Below, piece after piece: positions 31,159-39,213 of a stretch of 64,000 bases of DNA. Source of the stretch: Bradyrhizobium sp. CB1717 (GTDB lineage Bacteria; Pseudomonadota; Alphaproteobacteria; Rhizobiales; Xanthobacteraceae); contig NZ_CP121666.1 of assembly GCF_029714325.1 (NCBI RefSeq), positions 8,463,001 through 8,527,000 on the forward strand, read 5' to 3'. The notes under the pieces were generated by a model. It did no database searches, was not told where the DNA came from, and was given only the letters and a program-made list of their open reading frames with translations. The position numbers were made by a program, and so were the translations under genes. The stretch's first letter is position 1. Every line of letters starts with the position of its first letter.

Positions 31159-31187
31159 GATCCGCCGCGCGCATCGCGGCGGATCAA
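31159..31187. terminator. Strong 12-bp hairpin after infA
   Basis: TGATCCGCCGCG-CGCAT-CGCGGCGGATCA, 12 perfect pairs, 49 bp past the infA stop. On the plus strand it is followed by A residues rather than T, so it is not a canonical intrinsic terminator; it may stabilise the mRNA 3' end. Confidence 0.45.
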
Positions 31188-31328
31188 AAAATCGTGCACG
31201 GCCGGATTGTTTTGAAGCCCCAATTCCAATAAAATGAATTAATCGATTTTCGGCCGGACGACATTGGCATCCACCGGTATAGCCGGTTCAGACACGCTGA
31301 CGACCCTTCCAGAAATTCGATCTAACCT

Positions 31329-31348
31329 GTCCGCGCGAGCGGACTTTT
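31329..31348 (+). promoter_or_regulatory. Terminator-like hairpin in the cspA leader
   Basis: GTCCGC-GCGA-GCGGAC followed by TTTT, ending 30 bp before the cspA ATG. The flank 31190-31320 is AT-rich and likely contains the promoter and a long leader. The position suggests a temperature- or helicase-sensitive attenuator; this is inference. Confidence 0.45.
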
Positions 31349-31378
31349 ACATTGTTTATCTGAGAGGGAACTACCCCC

Positions 31379-31591
31379 ATGAGCATGGGAACCGTGAAGT
31401 GGTTTAACGCGACCAAGGGCTTCGGCTTCATCCAGCCCGACGATGGCGGCCAGGACGTGTTCGTTCACATCAGCGCCGTCGAGCGCGCCGGCCTCGGCAC
31501 GCTGCGCGAAGGCCAGAAGCTCTCCTACGAGATCGTCGCCGATCGCCGGTCCGGCAAGTCGGCCGCCGACAATCTTCGCTCCGCCGGCTGA
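31379..31591 (+). CDS. cspA: Cold-shock protein CspA family
   Basis: 70-aa single-stranded nucleic acid chaperone. RNP1 KGFGFI and RNP2 VFVHIS are intact, with the start [22 protein letters not shown] lies about 10 bp upstream. The 268-bp gap before it and the leader hairpin suggest regulation at the RNA level; a canonical terminator follows. Confidence 0.96.
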   Translation: MSMGTVKWFNATKGFGFIQPDDGGQDVFVHISAVERAGLGTLREGQKLSYEIVADRRSGKSAADNLRSAG

Positions 31592-31646
31592 GCCCACGGA
31601 CCTTCGGTCCGGATCAGCCCGACTGAGCAAGTCGAAGCAACAATGG

Positions 31647-31676
31647 AAAGGCCGTGCGCGATGCACGGCCTTTTTT
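31647..31676 (+). terminator. Rho-independent terminator of cspA
   Basis: AAAGGCCGTGC-GCGAT-GCACGGCCTTTTTT: an 8-bp GC-rich stem with a 6-T tract, 55 bp past the cspA stop and just before the converging pilus gene. Confidence 0.92.
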
Positions 31677-31696
31677 CATGTCGGAGATCGATGCAC

Positions 31697-32275
31697 TCAG
31701 TAGATCGTGCAGGCGGTATCCGGACTGTAATAGACGCAGGTCGACTGGCGCGGCCTCGTATAGGCGACGTCACTCAGCGTGATCGCGCTCTTCAGCGCAT
31801 AGCCGACCGACGGCGTGTAGGTGTAGCTGACCTCGCTGAAGATCAGGTAGGTGCCACCGATCGCCAGCGTCGTGGGAATCGTCACCGCGGACTTCGGCGT
31901 CCGTGGCACCGATCCCTTACTCCACTGCACATGCGCCTGCAGAGTCGAGGGATCGACATAGAGCTCGGTGATCGTCGCCGAGACCGGCGAGGTGGCATAA
32001 GGCGTCATGATGCCGGTCGAGGCAGCAAAGAAGTTGGTCATGTCGGTATCGCTGACCGACGTCGACTGCGAGGTGAGGTCCGACAGCGTCCGCGCCATCA
32101 GCGTCACCTTGCGATCGATTGCCACCGCCGACGAGAACTCCACCGTGCCGAAAAACATCACCAGCATCAGCGGCACGACTACGACGAATTCGGTGGCCGC
32201 AAGCCCCCTGCTATCGGCGAGGAATTCGTACGCGGTCAGACGCGTCGCCTGCCACAATTTCGCAATCGCCTGCAT
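31697..32275 (-). CDS. TadE/TadG-like pilus assembly protein
   Basis: 192-aa pseudopilin-like protein. A basic N-terminus (ending ADSRG) is followed by the TadE signature LAATEFVVVVPLMLVMFFGT and one membrane helix; the remainder is a secreted beta-rich domain with C-terminal cysteines (STCVYYSPDTACTIY). TadE-type proteins are processed by the prepilin peptidase and needed for Flp pilus assembly. It is the second of two tandem genes, with a repeat between them, opposite to the main tad operon. Confidence 0.85.
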   Translation of the reverse strand: MQAIAKLWQATRLTAYEFLADSRGLAATEFVVVVPLMLVMFFGTVEFSSAVAIDRKVTLMARTLSDLTSQSTSVSDTDMTNFFAASTGIMTPYATSPVSATITELYVDPSTLQAHVQWSKGSVPRTPKSAVTIPTTLAIGGTYLIFSEVSYTYTPSVGYALKSAITLSDVAYTRPRQSTCVYYSPDTACTIY

Positions 32276-32300
32276 CGTCTCGCCCGATCACTTGTCCTAT

Positions 32301-32356
32301 TGTTTGAGCACGATCTTGCCGGAAAACCGCTACGCACTTTTCCGGATCATGCTTTA
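32301..32356. repeat. REP-like palindrome (GGAAAACCGC type), copy 1
   Basis: GATCTTGCCGGAAAACCGCT and CACTTTTCCGGATCATGC form an imperfect inverted repeat. Same family as 33882-33930. The end of the element (GCTTTA, minus strand TAAAGC) supplies the TAA stop codon of the TadE-like gene at 32354. Confidence 0.85.
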
Positions 32357-32932
32357 GTAAGGCTCGTTCTTGAACGCCGCCGTGGCCACCAGCAGTCGCT
32401 TGCTGCCGGTGAGATTGGCGATGTTGTAGCCGAGCCCGGTGACGAACAGCGGCCACTGATAGAACAGCCGCACCACCACGATGTCGCCGGCGCTGCCCGG
32501 GCTGTAACTCATGCTCGTGTCGAAACCTCCGGAGCCGTCGATGTGGCTCGACAACGTCACCGCAGAGAAGGACGAGTAGCTCGTGACGTCGACATAGAGC
32601 TTGCTGCAATCGAACAGCGCCGGGATCTGGCTGCAGACGTAGGTCTTGAACGTTGCTTGCGTGCACGGCGTGCCGATGCCGGACACCGCGCAGGCGGTCA
32701 CCGAACCCGATTGCGCCTGCCCGGTCAGCACCACCCGCGCGGAATTCTGCGTGATGGTCTCGAGCACCTGGCTCGCGAAGAACATGAGCGCCGTCTCGAT
32801 GATGGCGAACAGCAGCGCGAAGAAGATCGGCGCGACCAGCGCGAACTCGACGGCCGCGGAACCGCGGCGATTGCCGCGAAACCGACGCAGCACGGTTCGG
32901 AGCGCGAACCTCTCAGGTGCAGGCGATGGCAT
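32354..32932 (-). CDS. TadE-like pilus assembly protein
   Basis: 192-aa protein with the TadE motif GSAAVEFALVAPIFFALLFA and a single N-terminal helix, then a secreted domain with four cysteines (ACAVSGIGTPC, YVCSQIPALFDCSK). Its TAA stop lies in the adjacent repeat. First gene of the minus-strand TadE pair. No large TadG with a VWA domain is in the window. Confidence 0.87.
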   Translation of the reverse strand: MPSPAPERFALRTVLRRFRGNRRGSAAVEFALVAPIFFALLFAIIETALMFFASQVLETITQNSARVVLTGQAQSGSVTACAVSGIGTPCTQATFKTYVCSQIPALFDCSKLYVDVTSYSSFSAVTLSSHIDGSGGFDTSMSYSPGSAGDIVVVRLFYQWPLFVTGLGYNIANLTGSKRLLVATAAFKNEPY

Positions 32933-33174
32933 CGCGTCAAATTTCCCCAGCCAGCGGCGATCATCCGCTCAATGAAATAGCTAAAACTGATTGTTTAAGT
33001 GTTGCAGGCCGGCCGCGGCCGGCGACGCGCGCCGTTAAGGGGTCGTTAACCCAGCACGACCCAAGGCGCACAAAAGACGACCGGACGGAGAGGACTGGCG
33101 AGCACAATCCGGACCTGACCATACGATCCGGCCCCGTCAATCGGACTTGCTCGCTGGCTTATTGGCTCATCTTG

Positions 33175-33672
33175 TTAGTTGGTCTTGGCACCCGCGCCGC
33201 CATTGCCGCTGGCATTGCTGCTCAGCGAACCAGCCTGGCCCATCGTGGTGTTGAAGTAGTTGTCGCTGTCGCCCAGCGTCACGCGGCGCTGGCAGAGCGG
33301 CAGGCAACTGTAGGACTCGCGCTCAACCCCGCGATACACGGTGACGAGCCGATCGCTCGGGCCTTCGACCTGGATCTGGCGGTCGACCAGGATCTCGCCC
33401 GCCCGGTCCAGCGCGATGAAATTGGTGGCGCCGTAGCCCTTTCCGGTCACGACGATCATGCCGCCGGGCTGGAGCGTGACGTCGGCGATCAGGGGATTGC
33501 CGACCACGATGGTCGCCACCTTGCCGGGCAGCCGGACCAGCTTGGCCTGGTCGACATTGACGGCGATGGTATCGGCGGTGGATTCGGCAAGGCCGGCAGA
33601 AGGCGATGCCAGCACCGCGGCCGCAACCAGAAGACAGACGCGCGCATGGCGGCGCAGCAGTTCTTTACGCAT
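33175..33672 (-). CDS. Stand-alone CpaC N-terminal domain protein
   Basis: 165-aa secreted protein. After a signal peptide (VCLLVAAAVLASPSAGLA) comes a pilus-assembly N-terminal domain (T2SS-T3SS_pil_N): NVDQAKLVRLPGKVATIVVG, NPLIADVTLQPGGMIVVTGK and GYGATNFIALDRAGEIL, clearly related to residues 45-130 of the CpaC secretin encoded at 36968. It ends in a Ser/Asn/Gly-rich tail after two paired cysteines (SCLPLCQRR). No secretin domain. It may be a periplasmic partner of the secretin. Confidence 0.85.
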   Translation of the reverse strand: MRKELLRRHARVCLLVAAAVLASPSAGLAESTADTIAVNVDQAKLVRLPGKVATIVVGNPLIADVTLQPGGMIVVTGKGYGATNFIALDRAGEILVDRQIQVEGPSDRLVTVYRGVERESYSCLPLCQRRVTLGDSDNYFNTTMGQAGSLSSNASGNGGAGAKTN

Positions 33673-33827
33673 ACTCTTACCCCCGGGACGTCACAAACCG
33701 GCAGAAGCGATCGGATACAGCGGAGCCGGTGCCCGACCCCGCTAACCTGCCCTCAATTCGTGAACGTTCCGCAAATTCGCGTTCTATTGTTTGAACGGAC
33801 TGACGATTTGCCGCTCTGGAGCACCCC

Positions 33828-33868
33828 TAAAGCGCGATGAGATTGGGATGAATCGTCATCGCGCTTTA
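33828..33868. repeat. Inverted repeat TAAAGCGCGATGA / TCATCGCGCTTTA
   Basis: Two 13-bp perfect arms separated by 15 bp, directly before the second GGAAAACCGC-type element. Together they fill the space between the CpaC-N gene and the hydroxylase gene. Confidence 0.8.
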
Positions 33869-33881
33869 GGTTGTTGTTTAC

Positions 33882-33930
33882 GCATGATCCTTCCGGAAAA
33901 CCGCTTCGCACTTTTCCGGATCATGCTTTA
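33882..33930. repeat. REP-like palindrome (GGAAAACCGC type), copy 2
   Basis: GCATGATCCTTCCGGAAAAC and CACTTTTCCGGATCATGC; nested inverted repeat of the same family as 32301-32356. As there, its edge (GCTTTA) supplies a TAA stop, here to the fatty acid hydroxylase gene. Confidence 0.87.
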
Positions 33931-34755
33931 GCGGCGGAACGGATAGGCAAGCTGCCCTCCGATCTCCTTCGGCATGGTCGCTTCGTCCTTGCCGTAGTCC
34001 TGCGGCAGTTTCCCCTCCGGCATGCGGAAGGTGCCGAACAGCACATCCCAGATCGGGAACGTCCCGGCGAAATTGGTGTCGCCACCGTCTTCGAGCGGGG
34101 TGTGGTGCCAGCGGTGAAATACCGGCGTCGCCAGCACATATTTGAACGGCCCGAACGTCCAGTTCAGGTTGGCGTGCACGAAGGCCGAATGGAAGGTCGT
34201 GAACGGGGAGACCCAGATCATGACGTTCGGGGAGATGCCGGCCATCAGCAGCACGACGTCGACCCCGATCGTGCCGAGCACGAGATTGACGGGATGGAAG
34301 CGGGCCGCCGAAATCCAGCTGATCTCTTCGGAGGAGTGATGGATCGCGTGGTACTTCCAGAACTCGCCGCCATGGAAGAGCCGGTGCAGCCAGTACAGCA
34401 TGAAGTCCGACAGCACCAGGAACAGCGCGGCCTGCACCCAGAGCGGCAATTGCGCCAGCGGGCCGTGGCCGTTGTCGTAGAAGGCGATGAGATCGTCGGC
34501 GTCGTGGATGTTGAAGAAGGCGCCCGCCCCGACGATCAGGAGTCCGATCCGCATGGTCCGGGCGAATACGGGGACGAAGAACCAGTAGCAGATGTCGGTG
34601 ACGATCTCCCGCTTGCGCCACCACGGCAGGCCGGGATTGCAGGCCCAGAAATGCTCGAGCACCGTGAAGACCAGCGCGAGCACGAAAGTGACGGGGACCA
34701 CCTTCGCAATGGTCTCGCCGAGCATCAGGGCGACTTGCATGGGCAGGCTCGACAT
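33928..34755 (-). CDS. Sterol desaturase / fatty acid hydroxylase family protein
   Basis: 275-aa di-iron membrane enzyme. The histidine clusters are present: HRLFH (about 122-126), HAIHHSSEE (about 135-143) and HRWHH (about 211-215), with four to five hydrophobic helices. The family hydroxylates or desaturates lipids such as sterols, hopanoids or fatty acids; the substrate is not evident. It is embedded in the pilus region but functionally probably independent. Its stop codon lies in the adjacent repeat. Confidence 0.9.
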   Translation of the reverse strand: MSSLPMQVALMLGETIAKVVPVTFVLALVFTVLEHFWACNPGLPWWRKREIVTDICYWFFVPVFARTMRIGLLIVGAGAFFNIHDADDLIAFYDNGHGPLAQLPLWVQAALFLVLSDFMLYWLHRLFHGGEFWKYHAIHHSSEEISWISAARFHPVNLVLGTIGVDVVLLMAGISPNVMIWVSPFTTFHSAFVHANLNWTFGPFKYVLATPVFHRWHHTPLEDGGDTNFAGTFPIWDVLFGTFRMPEGKLPQDYGKDEATMPKEIGGQLAYPFRR

Positions 34756-35024
34756 CGTCGCCTCTCTTCCGAATTGCTGGTCCTCTTACGCCTACTCCGC
34801 GAAATTTAAGGGAGGGTGAAGCCGGGCGACGCAGTTGCAGTGCGTCCGGAACCGGAGCGAATTTCGATGGGGGCTTTAAGGTGAGATTCACTCTGGGCAA
34901 AAGCATCGCGCAGCAATTGGGTTTACACGATCGAATTAACTCTACCGAAAGAGCTCGGCTCTCATGGTCATCGCGTCAACGACAGCGCCGAACGAGGCGA
35001 TCCCACCCAAGATGGAGTTTGTTC

Positions 35025-35189
35025 ATGAAGAACTTGATTGCGCGTTTCGCCAAGGATGAATCCGGCGCCACCGCCATCGAATACGGCCTGATCGCCGCCG
35101 GCATCGCGCTGGCCATCATCACCGTCGTCAACAATCTCGGCAGCACGCTGAACACCAAGTTCGGCTCGATCAGCAGCTCGCTGAAGTAA
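35025..35189 (+). CDS. flp: Flp/Fap type IVb pilin
   Basis: 54-aa pilin precursor, the main subunit of the Tad (Flp) pilus for adhesion. The processing motif is clear: DESG/ATAIEYGLIAAGIA, with cleavage after Gly and Glu at +5, Tyr at +6, followed by the hydrophobic stem. ATG 35025 has GGAG 8 bp upstream; an open extension to 34881 is not pilin-like. A terminator follows, so it can be made in excess over the assembly genes. Confidence 0.95.
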   Translation: MKNLIARFAKDESGATAIEYGLIAAGIALAIITVVNNLGSTLNTKFGSISSSLK

Positions 35190-35210
35190 GCGACCGACAA
35201 ACGACGGCAA

Positions 35211-35240
35211 AAGCCCCGGACCTCCGGGGCCTTTGTTTTT
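35211..35240 (+). terminator. Rho-independent terminator of flp
   Basis: GCCCCGG-ACCT-CCGGGGC followed by CTTTGTTTTT, 23 bp past the pilin stop. Confidence 0.88.
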
Positions 35241-35259
35241 CCGAGTACGGCGAGTTCCA

Positions 35260-35406
35260 GTGGCGTTGCGAAAGTACAGAACGGGTGCCGCGGTTGCGGC
35301 GAGCGAGGCGCAAGCGGCGCCGACCGGCTCGCCGGCCTATTGGGTGTGCCTTGCATTGCTGCTCGCAACGGTCGCACTCGCCGCGCGCATCGCCAGCCTC
35401 TGGTGA
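35260..35406 (+). CDS. Candidate small membrane protein between flp and cpaA
   Basis: 48-aa frame starting at GTG 35260 and ending TGA 35404-35406. The N-terminal half is polar (ALRKYRTGAAVAASEAQAAP), the second half is one membrane helix (YWVCLALLLATVALAARI). Third codon positions are strongly GC-rich like the neighbouring genes. The ribosome site is weak (GGCGAG). It could be a small pilus-associated membrane protein or chance; conservation would decide. Confidence 0.4.
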   Translation: MALRKYRTGAAVAASEAQAAPTGSPAYWVCLALLLATVALAARIASLW

Positions 35407-35517
35407 GCAGGCCGCGACAGGGTTCTCGCTGCCGCCGTTGTCGGTTTGTTTAGCACTGCCGGCTAGCATCGCGCGACGGCAGATCCCGCGACAAACCCAG
35501 GCCTCAAGACGCAGCCC

Positions 35518-36042
35518 ATGATCCTCGACCTTGCGCGCCTCATGCTCTTCCCGGCCCTGATGGCGTTCGCGGCTGCGAGCGATCTCTTCACGATGACCAT
35601 CTCGAACCGGGTGTCGCTGGCGCTGGTCGCGGGCTTCTTCGTGCTCGCCCTTGCCGGTGGCATGGCACCTTACGAGATGCTCACACATGTCGGCGCCGGC
35701 GCGCTTCTGCTGGTCGTGGCCTTCACGTGCTTCGCGATGGGCTGGGTCGGCGGCGGCGACGCCAAGGTCGCGGCCTCCGTCGCGCTCTGGTTCGGCTTCG
35801 CGCACCTGATGAACTTCCTGCTCTATGCCTCGCTGTTCGGCGGAGCGCTGACGCTGCTCCTGCTCCAGTTTCGGCAATGGCCGTTGCCCTACGGCCTCGC
35901 GGGCCAGGCCTGGCTTGCACGACTGCACGCCAAGGAGAGCGGCATTCCCTACGGCATCGCGCTCGCGCTGAGCGCGCTGATGGTCTACCCGGAAACCGAA
36001 TGGGTGAAGGCGATCGACCTCGCTCACCTCGCACTGCGCTGA
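35518..36042 (+). CDS. cpaA: Prepilin peptidase CpaA (TadV)
   Basis: 174-aa aspartic protease of family A24 that cleaves Flp and TadE-type prepilins. The two catalytic aspartates are in place: Asp22 (ASDLFTMTISNR) and Asp81 (GGGDAK), with about six helices. It starts the assembly operon. Confidence 0.93.
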   Translation: MILDLARLMLFPALMAFAAASDLFTMTISNRVSLALVAGFFVLALAGGMAPYEMLTHVGAGALLLVVAFTCFAMGWVGGGDAKVAASVALWFGFAHLMNFLLYASLFGGALTLLLLQFRQWPLPYGLAGQAWLARLHAKESGIPYGIALALSALMVYPETEWVKAIDLAHLALR

Positions 36043-36170
36043 ACGCCCCGAGTAAACCCGGCGTTAAGCCGATTTAGATACGCCTCATTAACCATGCTTT
36101 GACGAATAGCTGGTCAACTGCCGATTACGGCGGCGGCAGCGTCGCGGCGTTTTGTTGGAAAGTGAAGCGT

Positions 36171-36971
36171 ATGAATAGGGCACGCATTGTCGTCCTGACG
36201 GTCGCCATCTGCGCCGGCGGCGTCGCCGCGTATCTGGCGAGCGGCTCGGACAATTCTGCGCCGCCTCCAGCGGCTCCGGTCGCGCAGCTTCCGACCGTCG
36301 ACGTGCTGGTGGCCAAGAACGACATCGGTCTCGGCCAGACCGTCAAGCCTGAAGACGTGCAGTGGCAGACCTGGCCGGCCGCGACCGCCAGCGCCACCTT
36401 CATCCGCCGCAACGAGCGCCCGGAGGGCGCGACCCAGGTGACGGGCTCGATCGCCCGCGCCCCCTTCATCCAGGGTGAGCCGATCCGCGACCAGAAGCTG
36501 GTCAAGGCCGAGGGCTCCGGCTTCATGGCGGCGATCCTGCCCACGGGCATGCGCGCGATCTCGACCGAGATCTCGCCGGAGACCGGCGCAGGCGGCTTCA
36601 TCCTGCCCAACGATCGCGTCGACGTGCTTCTGACCCGCCGCCTCAAGAACCCCGACCAGAGCAGCGGCGCTCCCGATCTCATCACCTCCGAGATCATCCT
36701 GGCCAACATCCGCGTCCTGGCGATCGACCAGGCGCCGAAGGAGAAGGACGGCCAGAACGCCGTGGTCGGCAAGACCGTCACCCTCGAGCTCAATCCCGCA
36801 CAGACGGCGACGCTTTCCGCCGCGCGCCAGAGCGGCACGCTGTCGCTGGCGCTGCGCAGCATCGTCGACGTCAAGATGAGCGAGATCACGCTCGATGATT
36901 CCGCACAGAAGCGCGATGGCGTTTCGATCATTCGCTACGGCATTCCGAGCGCGACGGCAAAGGCACGATGA
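36171..36971 (+). CDS. cpaB: Flp pilus assembly protein CpaB (RcpC)
   Basis: 266-aa periplasmic protein with one N-terminal membrane helix (IVVLTVAICAGGVAAYLA), a SAF domain (TVDVLVAKNDIGLGQTVKPE, then GEPIRDQKLV) and the RcpC domain (GAGGFILPNDRVDVLLTR). ATG 36171 is chosen because the helix follows at once. Its stop overlaps the cpaC start (ATGA). Confidence 0.94.
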   Translation: MNRARIVVLTVAICAGGVAAYLASGSDNSAPPPAAPVAQLPTVDVLVAKNDIGLGQTVKPEDVQWQTWPAATASATFIRRNERPEGATQVTGSIARAPFIQGEPIRDQKLVKAEGSGFMAAILPTGMRAISTEISPETGAGGFILPNDRVDVLLTRRLKNPDQSSGAPDLITSEIILANIRVLAIDQAPKEKDGQNAVVGKTVTLELNPAQTATLSAARQSGTLSLALRSIVDVKMSEITLDDSAQKRDGVSIIRYGIPSATAKAR

Positions 36972-38458
36972 GGGCAGTCGATATGAAATGCAGGGCAGAT
37001 TTGACGACGATGCGAACCTCCGTGGTCCGCGCCCTGTCGTTTTCGGCCGCCCTCGCGCTGGTGCTCAACCCGGCGCTGACCCCCGTGGTCGCCGCCGACT
37101 ACCGCCCCGCGGCGCCGGCCGCCGCCGACGGCCAGATGAACGCGCGCTTCCTTTCGCTCGGCGTCGGCAAATCGATCGTGATCGACCTGCCGCGCGACAT
37201 CAAGGACGTGCTGGTCGCCGACCCCAAGATCGCCAATGCGGTGGTGCGCTCGGCGCAGCGCGCCTACATCATCGGCGCCTCGGTCGGCCAGACCAACATC
37301 GTGTTCTTCGATTCCGCCGGCCAGCAGATCGCGGCCTACGACATCGCGGTCAAGCGCGACCTCAACGGCGTGCGCGCCGCATTGAAGCAGGTCCTGCCCA
37401 ATTCCGACATCCAGATCGACGGGCTCGGCGAGGGTGTCGTGCTGACCGGCAGCGTGGCGAGTCCGATGGAGGCGCAGCAGGCCAACGAACTCGCCGCGCG
37501 GCTCGCCGGCGGCGCCGACAAGGTGGTGAACTCGATCGTGGTCCGCGGCCGCGACCAGGTCATGCTGAAGGTGACGGTGGCCGAGGTCCAGCGCACCATC
37601 GTCAAGCAGCTCGGCATCGACCTCTCGGCGAACCTGAACTACGGCACCTCGGTGGTGAGCTTCACCAATTCCAATCCGTTCACCGCCCTTGGCCACAATC
37701 TCGTGGACGGCAACAGTCTGACCACAAAGTTCGGCGCGACGCCCTCGGTGCAGGCCACCCTGCGCGCGATGGAGACCGCCGGGGTGATCCGGACGCTGGC
37801 CGAGCCGAACCTGACCGCGATCTCCGGGGAGTCGGCGACCTTCATCGCCGGCGGCGAATTCCCGGTGCCGGCGGGCTATGCGTGCGATCCCACCACGCAT
37901 GTCTGTACCACTCAGATCAGCTTCAAGAAGTTCGGCATCTCGCTCAACTTCACTCCGGTGGTTCTGACCGAAGGCAAGATCAGCCTGCGGGTGATGACCG
38001 AGGTCTCCGAGCTTTCGAACGAGAATTCGATCACGCTGTCGCAGGCCGTGACCTCGACGTCGGTGAACTCGGTGACGGTGCCCTCGATCCGGACCCGCCG
38101 CGCCGAAACCTCGCTGGAAATTCCCTCCGGCGGCGCGATGGCAATGGCCGGCCTGATCCAGCAGCAGACCAAGCAGGCGGTGAGCGGACTGCCGGGCCTG
38201 ATGCAGCTTCCGGTCCTCGGCACGCTGTTCCGCAGCCGCGACTTCGTCAACAACGCGACCGAGCTGGTCGTGATCGTGACGCCTTATGTCGTGCGCGCTG
38301 CAGCGCCGAAGGACCTGTCGCGACCGGATGACGGCTTCGCCGCGCCTGCCGATCCGCAGGCCGGCCTGATCGGCAACATCAACCGCATCTACGGCGTGCC
38401 TGGCCGGACCGAACCGGCCCGGAACTACCGCGGCACCTACGGCTTCATCACCGACTGA
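36968..38458 (+). CDS. cpaC: Flp pilus outer-membrane secretin CpaC (RcpA)
   Basis: 496-aa secretin: signal peptide ending in AADYRP, pilus N-terminal domain (ARFLSLGVGKSIVIDLPRDI, VLVADPKIANAVV), BON-like domain (VVLTGSVASPMEAQQANELA) and the secretin barrel (AEPNLTAISGESATFIAGGE, IPSGGAMAMAGLIQQQ, LPVLGTLFRSRDF). It forms the outer-membrane pore for the pilus. Confidence 0.96.
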   Translation: MRAVDMKCRADLTTMRTSVVRALSFSAALALVLNPALTPVVAADYRPAAPAAADGQMNARFLSLGVGKSIVIDLPRDIKDVLVADPKIANAVVRSAQRAYIIGASVGQTNIVFFDSAGQQIAAYDIAVKRDLNGVRAALKQVLPNSDIQIDGLGEGVVLTGSVASPMEAQQANELAARLAGGADKVVNSIVVRGRDQVMLKVTVAEVQRTIVKQLGIDLSANLNYGTSVVSFTNSNPFTALGHNLVDGNSLTTKFGATPSVQATLRAMETAGVIRTLAEPNLTAISGESATFIAGGEFPVPAGYACDPTTHVCTTQISFKKFGISLNFTPVVLTEGKISLRVMTEVSELSNENSITLSQAVTSTSVNSVTVPSIRTRRAETSLEIPSGGAMAMAGLIQQQTKQAVSGLPGLMQLPVLGTLFRSRDFVNNATELVVIVTPYVVRAAAPKDLSRPDDGFAAPADPQAGLIGNINRIYGVPGRTEPARNYRGTYGFITD

Positions 38459-38478
38459 GGCGGAACGGGGACTTCACG

Positions 38479-39213
38479 ATGATCACAAGACCACCCCAGC
38501 TTCGCCAACGCGCCATCCGCTTCGGTGGCGCGCTCGTCGGCATCGCGCTTGCGCTCGGCGGCTGCCAGCACGACGAGGTGATGACCGCCTCCATCCCCGA
38601 CGACTACAAGCAGCGTCACCCGATCGCGGTCGAGGAGCAGAACCGCTCGATCGTCGTCTTCGTCGGCCACGCCCGCGGCGGGTTGACCGCCGCCCAGCGC
38701 GCCGATGTGATGGGCCTGGCATCGGCCTGGCTGCACGAAGGCACCGGCGCCATCCATATCGACGTGCCGTCCGGCACGCCGAATACGCGCCCGGCAGCGG
38801 AATCGATGCGTGAGATCCAGGCCATGCTGGCGGCTGCGGGCATTCCCCCGCGCGGCATCATCACCCGTCCCTACCAGCCGACAGACAAGCGCTTCCTGCC
38901 GCCGATCCGGCTGACCTATTCCAGGATCGCCGCAGTCGCGGGTCCCTGCGGCCTTTGGCCGGAGGACATCGGCCCCTCGATGAAGAACAAGAGCTGGTTC
39001 GAGAACAAGGACTATTACAATTACGGCTGCGCCTATCAGCGCAACATGGCCGCCATGGTCGACAACCCGGCGGACCTCGAGCAGCCGCGTTCCGAAACGC
39101 CGTCCTACACGACGCGACGCACCGCCGCGTTCGAGAAATATCGCAAGGGAACTCCGACCGCGGTCATCTATCCTGACGCCGAAAAGGCCAAACTCAGCGA
39201 CACCGGCAAATGA
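38479..39213 (+). CDS. cpaD: Pilus assembly lipoprotein CpaD
   Basis: 244-aa protein with a lipoprotein signal (GIALALGG/CQHDEV) and the CpaD domain (AAGIPPRGIITRPYQ, GPCGLWPEDIG, YNYGCAYQRNMAAMVDNPAD). It pilots or stabilises the secretin. The stop overlaps the cpaE start by 4 bp. Confidence 0.93.
   Translation: MITRPPQLRQRAIRFGGALVGIALALGGCQHDEVMTASIPDDYKQRHPIAVEEQNRSIVVFVGHARGGLTAAQRADVMGLASAWLHEGTGAIHIDVPSGTPNTRPAAESMREIQAMLAAAGIPPRGIITRPYQPTDKRFLPPIRLTYSRIAAVAGPCGLWPEDIGPSMKNKSWFENKDYYNYGCAYQRNMAAMVDNPADLEQPRSETPSYTTRRTAAFEKYRKGTPTAVIYPDAEKAKLSDTGK

Noticed and set aside
31643..32980. 445-aa plus-strand frame opposite the TadE-like genes
   Set aside because: Antisense shadow; no domains, and the minus-strand genes have clear TadE signatures.
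33735..33790. EcfG promoter for the CpaC-N gene
   Set aside because: GGAAC is present on the minus strand but no CGTT follows at the right distance.
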